From: a virus
Reading direction: 5' to 3' (one strand)
Length of the DNA: 50,399 nt
IMG/VR virus record: IMGVR_UViG_3300020180_000023
Coordinates: 1-50,399 of that record
Made by a program: the position numbers and the translations under genes. The stretch's first letter is position 1. The number at the start of each line of letters is the position of its first letter. Of the stretch, positions 8,830 through 19,404 are shown piece by piece. The notes under the pieces were generated by a model, which searched no databases, was not told the origin of the DNA, and saw only the letters and a list, made by a program, of their open reading frames with translations.

Positions 8830-11800
8830 TTAAGTATTGTAGAAGATAGTAGGAATAACGGCAGGAGTCACAACAGGAAGAGGAATCGAGCCGTGATGAT
8901 AGCAAGCTCCAGAGGAAGTTACTCCTTCTGGTATTCCTATTATAAATCCGTAAATATCCCCACTTGGTGTCAATACTCCGGCAAGATAGCTATAAACGGA
9001 CGAGGTAGCTACGCCACTTACTCCATACATATAACCTTTAATTGAAACTGATGAGAAGTCTACTCCAGAAGCAATGCTATGAATACTGCTATTTATTCCA
9101 GTTGCCGCTGATAGGAATCCGTGAATTGAGACATTATCTCCGACTGGCAAGTAGCCGTTAATGGCGCCAATCTGGCCAGCGGGACCTTCTAGGTATGCGT
9201 GAATAAACTGAGTTGCGGCTTCTCCCTTCAGGTAGCCATACATCCAGTTTGTTGGACTAACTCCACTTGTAGAGCCACCAAGGCCACCAGGGCCACCCGC
9301 AATAGTGCCGCCTCCAGATGGAGCCAGTGCGTTATTTCCCATGTATCCATAGATAAAGCTATTGGCATTGCGGCCGTCTAGGTATCCGTGAATACTTCCG
9401 CTTGGTAGGCCATAAGTGTCCATATAGCCATAAATTATAGAACTGAGGTCGTCTGCATTAATATAGCTATAGATAGAACCATAACTTCCAGACTGACTCA
9501 TTAGGAAGCCGTGAATTCTATTACTTTCTCCTTCACCAAGCATAAAGGCATGGACTGATGAACCGCTATTAGGAATACTGCTTCCGAAAACTCCATGAAT
9601 AGAAGAGGTTATATCGGTTCCCTCACCGAACATATAGCCGTGAACTGACTCCTTCATTCCTGCCGACATATAGCCGTGGATTACGCCACTTTCGATTGGA
9701 GACGCGTCTAGAACTCCGTGGACTGTAGAACTTAGTGCCGCGCCGCTCATGTATGCGTGGATTTGCGTAAAGCCCTTGGCGTTCATAAAGCCATGTATTA
9801 CACCAGTCAGCGCGGCGTGGCTGCCGTTTAGGAACCCTCCAATTGATGGCTGGGCTGGACCATTTAATCCAATTACGTTATCAATCCATACCTGTGCAGT
9901 ATTGCCAACGAGACTTCCAGAAGTAGCGCCGCGAGTATAAATCCACTTTAACGTCGACTCTCCGGCGCCGACATCAAAGGCCACATTGGTCCAGTCCAAG
10001 TTGGGAGTATTTAATTTCCTAATTAACGCCCCTTCTGTGGTGTCTCCAAAGGACGACACATAGACATCACATTTGTCGTCCGAACCAGCAAAGTCAGTCC
10101 TGTAGTCAAAAGATATAGTTCTCCTACCAAGAACTCCACTTGAGCTTGTTTCGGTTATTGATACGTTTAAATTTACCTGAACTATACCAGAACTATTTAC
10201 TGGAGTGCAGTCATTTGATTTTAGAGAGAATCCATCTCCATTACCATTAGAGTCTCCGGTAAATAGGCCACTGGCCACTAGTCCATTTTGTGGATTAGGT
10301 CTATTTGGTAACGAGATTGTCTTACTCCAATCTCCGCTTGCTCTAACTCCCCATGTGAAGTCTCCATAAGTTCTCCAGTCGGAGTTTGGCAAACTTCCTT
10401 CATAGTGCCTAAAGCGTTCCGTAGACCTACTTCCTTCCGGTCTAATAATCGTCTGCGTTGGATTGGTGCTTGTAGGCCAACGTCCCTTTAGTTGACCAGG
10501 ACCAAATAGTCTAAGTTCAGTTAATAGGTAATTTGTAGTAACTTTCTTTTGTGATTGCCTAAAATCAAACTTTAGATATTTCGCAACCCATGGCGCGATT
10601 CTTTCGCTAACGTCAGAACCCTGTGGGTTTTCTGCCGAAAGTTTAATATGAGTGCTTGTATGGCCACTTCCCATAGTGTGGACGTGATACCAATTTACAT
10701 CGTCCATAGACCCAGAGATTATTGCTCCTGGGAACCTATTTGAAGTGCTAGAGCCAAAAGTCTGGAGTTCAACGCGAGTAAGAAGCGTTGGCTGTGGAAA
10801 GCTAATAGTTAGAGAGCTTCCGCTGTTTATTACAGCGTCAGTATTATTGTTTCTATCAAATGCCCTATCTGGAGTGGTTACTTTTAGAGTTCTAAGAATT
10901 CCACCAAAACCACTTACTGGCTGGCCGCTAGTTGCCACGTAATCGTAGTCATACATTGGGTAACTAAAGGCTTCGGTTGCCTTAACAGACTGATTATAGT
11001 CCCAGACCACAAAATTGAATCCAGACGGATATACTGCCTGTGAGCCAATCGTGCAAACCAATTCCTTTTTATTAACTCCAATGCCAGGTCCAGTTGGGTG
11101 GCGCAAAACCTTAAAGTTTTTCCAGTGGGCAGTATTTTCCTTTCCGCCAGTATGCTGAGAGGTGGCGGGAGCAAATTCCCTAACTCCGCTTACAGGATGA
11201 GATAGAGAACTGAAGTCGTATTGCGTTTCAGTTGTAGTAGAACTGTTCTCTCTTTGCATTCTGCATTGAATTCTATTAACGCACTGTAGTCCCAAAGCAT
11301 TATGAGCTAAGTAGTATATATTAAGTGTGTTTGAAGAGTTGGTAAACGACATATCAACTAGAGTTCCGCTGCCGCGCAAGCCCATTCCATTAATGCCGTA
11401 GACCTGTCCAGATGGTATGTGGGCGCCTAGGGGTATGCCTTTTGGCGCGCGCCTTTTTCTTCCTAGTGCGTTAAAATACGTAGCAGTGCTATCTACTCTG
11501 ACAAATCCCGCACCATCTCCAGCCGCCTCTGCATAGGTGGTATACATCTCAAGTCCAGATGCAGACGAGACTAGAATTGGATTTAGTTTTGCCAAACCAC
11601 TACAAAAGGCCATTTGTGGACCGAATGGCAGTAGGCCACTGCCGCCTGGGTCTTCGTGGTTTACGTCGGAAACGATAGGAACGGTAGACATTTCCTGCCA
11701 ATTACCATTGACATTATTTATATTTGAAATATATTCATTATTGACATTGAAGATTATTGACTGGCCACCGAGTTGGCCGGCATCGGTAGTTATTGGATAG

Positions 11801-12408
11801 CCACCTAGCGGGCCTGCCTTTGGAGCAGAGGTACTAAGTCCTTGACCTGGAGCTACTACTCCGCTGTGAATAATAGGATATCCATTAAATGGATGAGATA
11901 GCCACCAAGCTTCTATTTCTTGGTCAGCCTTTTTGGCTACAATGCGGACGGCAGGAAATGCAATAACTGGGTCTCCAAAGATTCCAATTTTCCCCTCGCT
12001 CATAAATAGCGAGCCATGGAATCCATTAGAGGAGCTTGAGCCATCCGTAGTTAGACAATATCCAACTGGACCTAAACCGCTAGCATTGTCCCAGCCCACT
12101 CCAGGAACGCGACCAGTAAACTGATAACATCCAGAACCTCTATATTTGAAGGTTGAATGGATATGGCCGCGTGGGTCCATTATGACATCGAAATTATTAT
12201 CCAATACAAGGTCATCGCAAGCGAACAGGTGTTGTGGATTAGACCATGTAACTCCATCGTCTAATGAATAAACGTAGTCAACTTCGTTATTTCCAGAAGT
12301 ATGCGCGAGGAATACGGCGCCATCAGTTGGGGCTTGCCAGAAGCAACGACCCCAAGTTGGAAAGTTTGATTCATATATTCCTGTTAGTGCTACTACTGAA
12401 GCTGCCAT
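8830..12408 (-). CDS. Tail fibre / receptor-binding protein with Asp-box, discoidin-like and HGYM repeat regions
   Basis: 1192 residues in three visible parts. (1) Residues about 1-400 are beta-propeller-like: SLDDGVTW at 48-55 is a perfect sialidase-type Asp-box (SxDxGxxW). (2) Residues about 500-640 look like an F5/8 type C (discoidin) carbohydrate-binding domain, with LTRVELQTFG, MDDVNWYHVH and the closing strand YLLTELRLFG. (3) Residues about 860-1160 carry roughly 20 tandem units of 12-15 residues with the core (I/V)HG(Y/F)(M/L), for example VIHGYMSAG and SIHGYLDGR. The tape measure ends one base upstream. Both N-terminal modules bind glycans in other proteins, so host-surface recognition is the likely job. 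Enzymatic sialidase activity is not supported. Confidence 0.8.
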   Translation of the reverse strand: MAASVVALTGIYESNFPTWGRCFWQAPTDGAVFLAHTSGNNEVDYVYSLDDGVTWSNPQHLFACDDLVLDNNFDVIMDPRGHIHSTFKYRGSGCYQFTGRVPGVGWDNASGLGPVGYCLTTDGSSSSNGFHGSLFMSEGKIGIFGDPVIAFPAVRIVAKKADQEIEAWWLSHPFNGYPIIHSGVVAPGQGLSTSAPKAGPLGGYPITTDAGQLGGQSIIFNVNNEYISNINNVNGNWQEMSTVPIVSDVNHEDPGGSGLLPFGPQMAFCSGLAKLNPILVSSASGLEMYTTYAEAAGDGAGFVRVDSTATYFNALGRKRRAPKGIPLGAHIPSGQVYGINGMGLRGSGTLVDMSFTNSSNTLNIYYLAHNALGLQCVNRIQCRMQRENSSTTTETQYDFSSLSHPVSGVREFAPATSQHTGGKENTAHWKNFKVLRHPTGPGIGVNKKELVCTIGSQAVYPSGFNFVVWDYNQSVKATEAFSYPMYDYDYVATSGQPVSGFGGILRTLKVTTPDRAFDRNNNTDAVINSGSSLTISFPQPTLLTRVELQTFGSSTSNRFPGAIISGSMDDVNWYHVHTMGSGHTSTHIKLSAENPQGSDVSERIAPWVAKYLKFDFRQSQKKVTTNYLLTELRLFGPGQLKGRWPTSTNPTQTIIRPEGSRSTERFRHYEGSLPNSDWRTYGDFTWGVRASGDWSKTISLPNRPNPQNGLVASGLFTGDSNGNGDGFSLKSNDCTPVNSSGIVQVNLNVSITETSSSGVLGRRTISFDYRTDFAGSDDKCDVYVSSFGDTTEGALIRKLNTPNLDWTNVAFDVGAGESTLKWIYTRGATSGSLVGNTAQVWIDNVIGLNGPAQPSIGGFLNGSHAALTGVIHGFMNAKGFTQIHAYMSGAALSSTVHGVLDASPIESGVIHGYMSAGMKESVHGYMFGEGTDITSSIHGVFGSSIPNSGSSVHAFMLGEGESNRIHGFLMSQSGSYGSIYSYINADDLSSIIYGYMDTYGLPSGSIHGYLDGRNANSFIYGYMGNNALAPSGGGTIAGGPGGLGGSTSGVSPTNWMYGYLKGEAATQFIHAYLEGPAGQIGAINGYLPVGDNVSIHGFLSAATGINSSIHSIASGVDFSSVSIKGYMYGVSGVATSSVYSYLAGVLTPSGDIYGFIIGIPEGVTSSGACYHHGSIPLPVVTPAVIPTIFYNT

Positions 12409-12409
12409 T

Positions 12410-15400
12410 TTACTCTCTTATGTCTGGTGTTAACTGTCCAGACCTTACCATGACATTCACCATCTCTGCAACGCGTTCCTTTATATCCTTAATCTGTTGT
12501 TCGGAAACGCCGCTGCCGGCTAAGGTCTCCGTTAACCGTACTAGGAATCTTTCTCCATCAATAATATTGCGAACTGCTCCATTTATGTTCACTTCCAGCG
12601 CCGGCACCTTAATTTCAAGTCCCTGGACCTTCGTAAATATGCCTTCATAACTAACAGCTAGATTTCTAATTGTTGCGTTACCAACAGTCTCTACCATTTC
12701 AACGAAAGCACCTTCTAGCTCCTTAGCTACCACTTCTGAAAACTTCTTTCCAAATTCAGTTGCATTATTTTCACTAAATATATCAACGTCTGTGCTTGCG
12801 GCGTCGGCAGCAGCACCCTCTCTTGCATTTACTGGATTTCTTCTGGCGGCTAATACATCTCCAATATTGGCAAAACCTTGCTTTATTTCAGTAGCAAGCA
12901 AGTCTCTTAGAATAGTGGTTGCTCGTTCAGAGAGCTTATCTGGAGTTTTGTTTAATTCATCTGCAAACTTAACTAACTTATCAACTAGCTGGACTGCCTC
13001 ACCCCTAGTATCTACATCGCTAGCGACTCCACTAAGTCCTGCCTGACTCAATAGTTCCCTAACCCTATCTGGGTCCAAGTTTCTAGCTCCCCTCGCTCCC
13101 GTTCCTCTGAGTTCCTTTATACTCTTAATAAATTGAGAATCTCCACCAAGTAGGTCTCTGAAGGAAGACTCTAAGCCTCCAGAAATTTCATCTGACTCAA
13201 GTAGACGACGAGAGGCTCTATTTCCAATATTAGAACTTGTTCCACGAAGGTTTGCATCCCTAATTCCTTCACCAGAAACCTTTAAGCCTCTCAAGTTTCC
13301 ACCGCTACTTATTAGTGGGGTAAGTGAACTCTCGATTTTCTTTATTAAGTCTGCTCCACCTCCAATTCCATTAAATACAGAAGTTCCGGCGACATCTTGA
13401 ACTCCAGACGCATCTTGCTTTAGCTTGTCGTTATTTGAAGTCAGAATGCCAGCAGTCTCCAAGAAAGCAGAATTGAATCTACCAACAGCAGCCTCGGAAG
13501 CTTTGTAAATCTCAGTAATTTTGGCTGTATTATCCGCTAAGCCTCTCTGGAATGTAGCCAGGCGGTCATTTTCCTCTTTTACTTTTTGGAATGCAGCAAT
13601 TCCTTTGGAGATTATTTCCTCTGCACCTGCATCCATTTGCGCACCAATAGATTGCACAAATTCAGCCTGGCTAGTATCAGGATTAACTCTAATCTGTCCG
13701 AAACTACCAAGTTGCTTAACTATTTCGTCTAGAGCCTTGTTGTTTTGTACGGCTTGTAGATTAACAAGTTCTTGTAGGTGCTTCTTTTGAACACTTAGTG
13801 ATTCACGAGCAGTTAACAACAGGGCGTCCCTTTGCTGGATAGCTGCATTGTTAGCTTCTTGGTTAATCCTAAGTTGCGCTGAAGAAAGAGTGGCTTCAGT
13901 TTCGGCCAACACAGCCAATCTTTCCTGTCTCTCTTTTAGGGCCTTTTGTAGAGAAGTTTGACCCTCAAGTTCCTGGCGTTGCTTTTCAATGTCCTTGAGC
14001 AAATCCTCTGGAGAGCGGGCCTGAATCTTTTCAAAGATTTCTTGTAACTGAGCGTTACTTGTTCCACTAATTACTTCGCTTCCACCAATTTTAGTTAGAG
14101 CCTCCAGGCCCTTAACTACACTTTGTAGTCCAGCAAATTGGTTAGTTTGACGAGCGCCCTGAGACCTATTGGAAATTGTCTCCAAGCCCTTCTTGTTAAC
14201 GTTTCCTACGCCCTTAAAAAAGTTGCGAGCATTCTTAATGTCTTTGGCAACAGCCAAGAATTCTTCGGGCCCCTGAAGAAGAATGCGACCAAACTCTCTT
14301 TGTTGTTCGTTCTTTAGATTATTTAGCTCTCTTTCGCTACTAATCCTTCCTTGAATAACAGAAAGTTCCTCAGACAACACGCGGCGCCTAATATCAATCT
14401 CGGCCTTTGTCTGCTGAATCCTTAGACCAAATAGAGTATTTTCTTCTTCAGCCCTCTGCCTTAGTAGTGAAAGTTCTAGGTTAAAGGTCTTCTTCTCTTC
14501 GTCAAAAGCCTTTGCATTTCCTAGACGTGCCGCTTCTCCCATAATCTTTGTAAGTTGACTTGCTGCCTTGGCTAGCTCATCTCCACTCTTAAACGACTCG
14601 GCGCCGCCAGAGCGCAAAACACCAAGGGAGCGGGCGCCAATTCTATTTACTTCAGCAATTTGTCTCTGGGCGTCTCTACGAGCAGAGGCGATACGAGTTT
14701 CAACGCTTGCGCCGCGAGCCTCAAGTAACGAGGCAACTTCATTTGCTCTATTGGCTATAACTTCGCTTGCCGCATCCGCCTGAGAAAGAATTAATGAACT
14801 TAGTTCGCTTTGCGAGCCGACGGCTTCAGCAAACGCACCAACTACAGACTGAGCGGCGGCTTCCCACGCAGAAATTTGCTGCTGAGTATCATCAGTTGCT
14901 CTATCTACGACATCTCTGCGTAGAGCCAAAATCTTCTTTTCATTTTCCGCACGTAGCTTAAACTCTTTGTCGCGTAGAGCTTCGATGTCCTTTTCGACCT
15001 TATCAACCTCACTCCTATTTGCATTGATTTCTATAAGAAAACTCTTGAATTCTCTTTGTTTAGAAATCTCCCTTCCTAAATTATCTAGTTGGCGACCAAA
15101 TGACGCCTCATTGATAACTAGTTGGAATTCTGCTTGTCTCTTCGTGTCTGCTAGGCCGTCTAGTGTTGATTCAAATATCTCAATTGAAGAAAGGAATCTA
15201 GTTTCTTCCTTTCTAATTGAAGCGATATTGCGAAGGACTTTCTCGCGCTCCTTGTCAACAGAAAGGGCCTTCTTTCCAATTTCGGCGCGGAAATTTTCAA
15301 TTTCAATTAACTTCTCAGTCTGTCTCTCAAGAAGAATCTTCTCCTTTTCTTCATTATTTGCATTCGCCTCAAGTTCGGACGAAATGTCTTCTAGTTGCCT

Positions 15401-18400
15401 TGTTAGGCCTATGAGCTTCTGGGCTTCTGCTGTGCGGCTTGCCGATGCAATATCTTCTTTAGCTCTACGCGCAGCGTTAACCTTGGCCTGCTTTTCGGCG
15501 GCTTCGTTAAATGCAAGTTGGGCCAAGTTTTTATTAGCCTGCTCGCTCAAGGTTTGCTCTATGGCTGCGCTAAACGCACTAACTCTAGCCAACACACTTC
15601 CGCCGATTGCACCGACTGCCAGACCTATGGGGCCGCCTACGGCAAATCCAGTAAGGGCTCCAGCAATACCTCCTTCAATAGCAGCGCCTAGACCTTCACC
15701 AACAGCATTGGCTACAACGTCCTTTCCATCTCCCTTAAATGACTTTCTTACTGCGTCGGCTAGGAATGTGCCACCAACTGCCCCGGCCGCGAGAGTCGCG
15801 CCACCGGCTGCCCTTAATAATCTGCCCTGACCAGTTATCTGCCTAGACAGATTCTTTCTAGCTTTATCCTCTTCCTTGATAAACTTTGTATATTCTTTCT
15901 GTTTATCAGTAACATCATTAAGAGCATTCTGTTCTGCCTTAAGGTCTCTTACGACCCGGCCTCTTAAGTCATTTAGTTTATTTTGTGCTAACCCGATATT
16001 GTTTCTAAGAGTAAGTTCCTGTGTTGCTAGCTTTACTCTATCAAGCTGTAGCTTGCTTGCCTTTTCTTCCGAAATAAGACCTTCGTCCTGCGCCCTTTTA
16101 ATTCCATCGGAGGCAGTTTCTTTATTCCCCAATAGGTCTGATACCGCACCCCTACTTGCAGCTGTTCCTATCTTAGATGTTGCGCCAAGCAATACTCCCT
16201 GTAGGCCAGCCTTCACCAGTGGAGCTAGTTTTGACAAGCCGATGGCTAGTATAGCCGGACCAATAGCCTCCAATACACTAACTAGTTTATTAAATCCATT
16301 TACTAGTGAAGTAACTCCTGAAACTGTCAACTTTAGGAACGATTGAATTCCAGTATTGTTTGTTAGTTCAGTAAACTTATTAGATAGACTTGTAATAGAA
16401 GCTTCTAGGCCCTGAGCCTCAAACTTTTCCTTTAGAAAGGCTCTGGCTGCCGCTTCTGCGACATAATCAATCTTGGCTTGGTTGGTAGATAGATTACCAA
16501 GCTTCTGGTCTAGTGTAGAGACGGATGCGGCTAGAGCTTGGCCGTCTGCCAAGTTTCTACGGTCAAATATTAGGCGGGCCAACTGGTCAGCGGCCTCTGG
16601 ACCCAATCTAGAAATTTGCCTCAAGACATCTAGCGAAGCCTGGAAGTCAACGGCTCCTTCTGCTCCGATAATTTCAATACCAGTAAGCTCTTTAATCTTA
16701 TCGGCATTTTGAATAGACAGAGTTCCTAGCTGTCTGAATAGAGTTCCTAGACGCTCAGCGCTGGCACCAGTAGCATCGGCAGCAACACCGACTAGGTTAA
16801 TAGCCTGAGCAAAGTCGATTCCCTGTAGGTTGCTAAATGTAGCGCCTAGACGAGTTGTAGCATCAATCAACTGAGATACGCTGAACGAGCTTTCGTCGGC
16901 CACGGCCGCTAGGACGGCTCCTATATTTTCTACAGCGCCAAGGTTCTTAAATACCTCATCATTTATACCAAACTGGTTCAAAATAGCATTTAGGCCAGTA
17001 GCAGCTTCTTCGGCCGACAATGCTCCAGCCTCGAACCTAACTAGAGTATTAACTGTCTTAACGAAGCTAGAAGCTACCTTTTCAGCGCCTCCTGCCAAGC
17101 CCTGTGTAGTGGTAATAAATGGCTGGCCAGTTCTAGCTGAAACCAGGAAAGCCTCTGTGATTTTCTCAATTGATAGGCCAGCTTCCTTTGCTGTCCCAAT
17201 AATCAATTTCATATTCTCTTGCGATATTTTCGCAGCCTCACCGAACGAAATTACGCCCTTGATGATTTTCGTGGATGTCTTTGGGTCAAAGAACGTCAAA
17301 CGACGAGCTTCTCTGTCTAGTGCGATAATTTCATTTGTTGCTGCGCGCAAAGAGCTTAGGGCGCTAAAAATAAATGTCGCTGGTGTAGCCCAAGCCAATA
17401 GACGCTGGGCTGCGTTAGTAGCAGATACGCCGAACTCAAATGCGCTTCTTTGAGCGGCATTTAGCGAGATATCGTATTTTTGAATTAGAGAGTCTGCTCT
17501 CCTTACGGCGCCACCGAAGGTATCTTGCGAGCCAGCAGCATTTTTTGTAAGAGTAATACTTTGATTGATAATTCTATTAAAGACTTCAAGTTGGCGAGTA
17601 TTTAGGTTGGCGGCGAACTTTTGAATATCTCCAATTCCACCTACTTGCGGTAGAGCTTTGCCACTATTTGGGCCGCGGAAAGTATTCTCTTTGGTTGGTA
17701 GTTTACCCTCTGCCTGGGCGTCCTTTACGCGCCGGGCGATTACTTTATTTAGGTCTTCCTGGGTCTTCACTCCCTTTGCAATTGCGCCAGTCTGCTCGTT
17801 TAGCTCATTGGCTAGTTTCTCTAGAGACTTATTTTCTCTACCAAGCTTTTCGTCCGCAATGGCCTTTGTTCTATCCTTTAGCTTCTGGATGTAATCATCT
17901 ATTGCCTCTTCTTGCTTGTGGTTTTGAACCACAACATCGGCCGCTCTCTTAAATAGTTGCTTTAGGTAAGAGTTTTGCGCCTCTTCCTGCTTTTGTCCTT
18001 GAACTGAAGAATCCGCAGCCCTCTTGATTAGCTGTTGGATATAAGAATCTTGTGCATTTTCTAGCTTCTTTTCTCCAGACAAAGCATCAGCCGCGCTCTT
18101 AACTTCCAACGCTGCGATATTTGCACGCTGATTTAGTAAAGCTGCAAGTTTTGTCTTCGCAGCTTCAATAGCCTTGTCATTTTCGCTACCGCCCTCTGGA
18201 CTTGAGGTTACATCAGAAGCAGTTTGAAATCCACCAAAGCTCCTACTAGGAGAATTTGATAGACTTTGAAGGTCAACTAATGCGCTTTCGATTTCGTCCT
18301 TTAGAGCCTGCTTTGCTCTAGCAGTTACTCCAATTTTATTTAGTCTAATTTCGGTAGCATTTTCGATAGCCTGGCGCAAATGCTTTACGCTGCCAGGGAA

Positions 18401-18580
18401 AACGCTTAGATTTACAGGAAGGTCTAGACCGTCATTGGCAAGCTCTTGTAGGCCCTCCAGTGAGATGTTTAGTTCTGGATTCAATACGCGTATAGCGGCA
18501 TTGATATCAGATTGAACTTTTCTGATACTCTCTGGTGATAAGTTTATGCCGAGGCGAACGTCTACATCTACTGGAGGCAT
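12410..18580 (-). CDS. Tape measure protein
   Basis: 2056 residues, the longest gene in the window. The N-terminal quarter is helical with near-repeated segments (QDSYIQQLIKRAAD, QNSYLKQLFKRAAD). Residues about 400-640 match the conserved tail tape-measure core (ATPATFIFSALSSLRAATNE, then GLNAILNQFGI and LGTLFRQLG). A Gly/Ala-rich hydrophobic stretch near 915-1010 (GGPIGLAVGAIGGSVLA) could insert into the membrane. Beyond it lie long coiled coils (KEREVLRNIASIRKEE type and QEFGRILLQG). In siphophages this protein sets tail length; at about 1.5 angstrom per residue it predicts a tail near 300 nm. It follows the chaperone-like genes, the classical order. Confidence 0.93.
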   Translation of the reverse strand: MPPVDVDVRLGINLSPESIRKVQSDINAAIRVLNPELNISLEGLQELANDGLDLPVNLSVFPGSVKHLRQAIENATEIRLNKIGVTARAKQALKDEIESALVDLQSLSNSPSRSFGGFQTASDVTSSPEGGSENDKAIEAAKTKLAALLNQRANIAALEVKSAADALSGEKKLENAQDSYIQQLIKRAADSSVQGQKQEEAQNSYLKQLFKRAADVVVQNHKQEEAIDDYIQKLKDRTKAIADEKLGRENKSLEKLANELNEQTGAIAKGVKTQEDLNKVIARRVKDAQAEGKLPTKENTFRGPNSGKALPQVGGIGDIQKFAANLNTRQLEVFNRIINQSITLTKNAAGSQDTFGGAVRRADSLIQKYDISLNAAQRSAFEFGVSATNAAQRLLAWATPATFIFSALSSLRAATNEIIALDREARRLTFFDPKTSTKIIKGVISFGEAAKISQENMKLIIGTAKEAGLSIEKITEAFLVSARTGQPFITTTQGLAGGAEKVASSFVKTVNTLVRFEAGALSAEEAATGLNAILNQFGINDEVFKNLGAVENIGAVLAAVADESSFSVSQLIDATTRLGATFSNLQGIDFAQAINLVGVAADATGASAERLGTLFRQLGTLSIQNADKIKELTGIEIIGAEGAVDFQASLDVLRQISRLGPEAADQLARLIFDRRNLADGQALAASVSTLDQKLGNLSTNQAKIDYVAEAAARAFLKEKFEAQGLEASITSLSNKFTELTNNTGIQSFLKLTVSGVTSLVNGFNKLVSVLEAIGPAILAIGLSKLAPLVKAGLQGVLLGATSKIGTAASRGAVSDLLGNKETASDGIKRAQDEGLISEEKASKLQLDRVKLATQELTLRNNIGLAQNKLNDLRGRVVRDLKAEQNALNDVTDKQKEYTKFIKEEDKARKNLSRQITGQGRLLRAAGGATLAAGAVGGTFLADAVRKSFKGDGKDVVANAVGEGLGAAIEGGIAGALTGFAVGGPIGLAVGAIGGSVLARVSAFSAAIEQTLSEQANKNLAQLAFNEAAEKQAKVNAARRAKEDIASASRTAEAQKLIGLTRQLEDISSELEANANNEEKEKILLERQTEKLIEIENFRAEIGKKALSVDKEREKVLRNIASIRKEETRFLSSIEIFESTLDGLADTKRQAEFQLVINEASFGRQLDNLGREISKQREFKSFLIEINANRSEVDKVEKDIEALRDKEFKLRAENEKKILALRRDVVDRATDDTQQQISAWEAAAQSVVGAFAEAVGSQSELSSLILSQADAASEVIANRANEVASLLEARGASVETRIASARRDAQRQIAEVNRIGARSLGVLRSGGAESFKSGDELAKAASQLTKIMGEAARLGNAKAFDEEKKTFNLELSLLRQRAEEENTLFGLRIQQTKAEIDIRRRVLSEELSVIQGRISSERELNNLKNEQQREFGRILLQGPEEFLAVAKDIKNARNFFKGVGNVNKKGLETISNRSQGARQTNQFAGLQSVVKGLEALTKIGGSEVISGTSNAQLQEIFEKIQARSPEDLLKDIEKQRQELEGQTSLQKALKERQERLAVLAETEATLSSAQLRINQEANNAAIQQRDALLLTARESLSVQKKHLQELVNLQAVQNNKALDEIVKQLGSFGQIRVNPDTSQAEFVQSIGAQMDAGAEEIISKGIAAFQKVKEENDRLATFQRGLADNTAKITEIYKASEAAVGRFNSAFLETAGILTSNNDKLKQDASGVQDVAGTSVFNGIGGGADLIKKIESSLTPLISSGGNLRGLKVSGEGIRDANLRGTSSNIGNRASRRLLESDEISGGLESSFRDLLGGDSQFIKSIKELRGTGARGARNLDPDRVRELLSQAGLSGVASDVDTRGEAVQLVDKLVKFADELNKTPDKLSERATTILRDLLATEIKQGFANIGDVLAARRNPVNAREGAAADAASTDVDIFSENNATEFGKKFSEVVAKELEGAFVEMVETVGNATIRNLAVSYEGIFTKVQGLEIKVPALEVNINGAVRNIIDGERFLVRLTETLAGSGVSEQQIKDIKERVAEMVNVMVRSGQLTPDIRE

Positions 18581-18599
18581 TTTTCACCTATAAAGACAG

Positions 18600-18642
18600 A
18601 AAGGCCATGGAGTGGGTATGTCCCACTTTCCTCATGGCCTTT
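18600..18642 (-). terminator. Hairpin between chaperone-like gene and tape measure
   Basis: AAAGGCCATG (18600-18609) pairs perfectly with CATGGCCTTT (18633-18642). Inside, AGTGGG pairs with CCCACT around a 5-base loop. It lies between the 241-residue protein stop and the tape-measure start. A partial terminator would lower tape-measure expression relative to chaperone. The T-run on the minus strand is short (TTTCTGTC), so it could instead be an RNA-processing or stability hairpin. Confidence 0.6.
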
Positions 18643-18667
18643 GCTTAATCCCTGTAGATTGCTCTAC

Positions 18668-19393
18668 TTATAAAGTAACAGAACCCTTTTTGCGTGACTT
18701 CTTCTCGGCCTGCTCAGGCGCAACCTCTACCACTTCTGCCTTTTCAGCTTCCGCTGCTTCAGCCTCTACCTCAGCCCTTGCTTTTCTCTCGCTGGTCCAT
18801 TTGTTTTCTGGATAGTGAGAAGTAAGGTCTGATGGTAGCGATACATTTAGCTGGTCTTCAAGGTTTGAAATAACAGCTTCTCTGTATGCGTCAATAGTTA
18901 GAGGTTCGTCGAGGCGTGACAAGAAATCATCAATATCCTTGAATACTTTTACACCGCTCTTGGCATTCACAACACAACTAGCTGCAAGGAATTGATTGCG
19001 AGCTTCTGCTGCATTTGATTCGCAGGTATTATCTGCAATACTTCTAATGTTAGCATTATGGTCTGCTAGCTTAGCCCTTGCCATCTTAATCTCATCCACA
19101 ACGGCCATTCCGTCTTCATTTGATAGAGACTGGTCTTTAAGTTTCTCTTCTAGGTCATTAATTTTGACCCTCAACTCCATGGTCTCTTCTTCCATCTCTG
19201 TGGTCCAGATATCACGTTCCCTTAGATACTTAATAACTTCGGCATTGGTCAATAGACCCTTCCGGAAGGCATTTGAATAGGCTTCCTTTGACTTCAAATC
19301 AGCCTTGGATAGAATAACTTGGGTTGGGCGAATAAACTTCAACACTACTTCTTCGCCGGCCTTGTTTTTGGTCTTAAAAATTCTAGCTTCCAT
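18668..19393 (-). CDS. Tail-assembly chaperone-like protein
   Basis: 241 residues. Begins with a small beta region (RIFKTKNKAGEEVVLKFIRP), then a helical part containing LLTNAEVIKYLRERDIWTTE followed by an acidic coiled coil (MEEETMELRVKINDLEEKL), and ends in a low-complexity Glu/Ala/Lys tail. The middle section has a counterpart in the 394-residue protein at 19720-20904 (LRKELELRGIWTPTQEEQID). Position immediately before the tape measure is that of tail-assembly chaperones. I looked for a frameshift extension at its end and saw none. The function call rests on order and on the shared signature. Confidence 0.65.
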   Translation of the reverse strand: MEARIFKTKNKAGEEVVLKFIRPTQVILSKADLKSKEAYSNAFRKGLLTNAEVIKYLRERDIWTTEMEEETMELRVKINDLEEKLKDQSLSNEDGMAVVDEIKMARAKLADHNANIRSIADNTCESNAAEARNQFLAASCVVNAKSGVKVFKDIDDFLSRLDEPLTIDAYREAVISNLEDQLNVSLPSDLTSHYPENKWTSERKARAEVEAEAAEAEKAEVVEVAPEQAEKKSRKKGSVTL

Positions 19394-19404
19394 TATTTGT
19401 TCCT

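Noticed and set aside
14967-15830. Long plus-strand frame (287 codons) inside the tape measure
   Set aside because: Ser/Ala/Leu-rich antisense shadow of the coiled-coil gene; no start context.
18600-18668. Programmed frameshift at the end of the chaperone-like gene
   Set aside because: No slippery heptamer and no overlapping second frame were seen; the hairpin lies past the stop.
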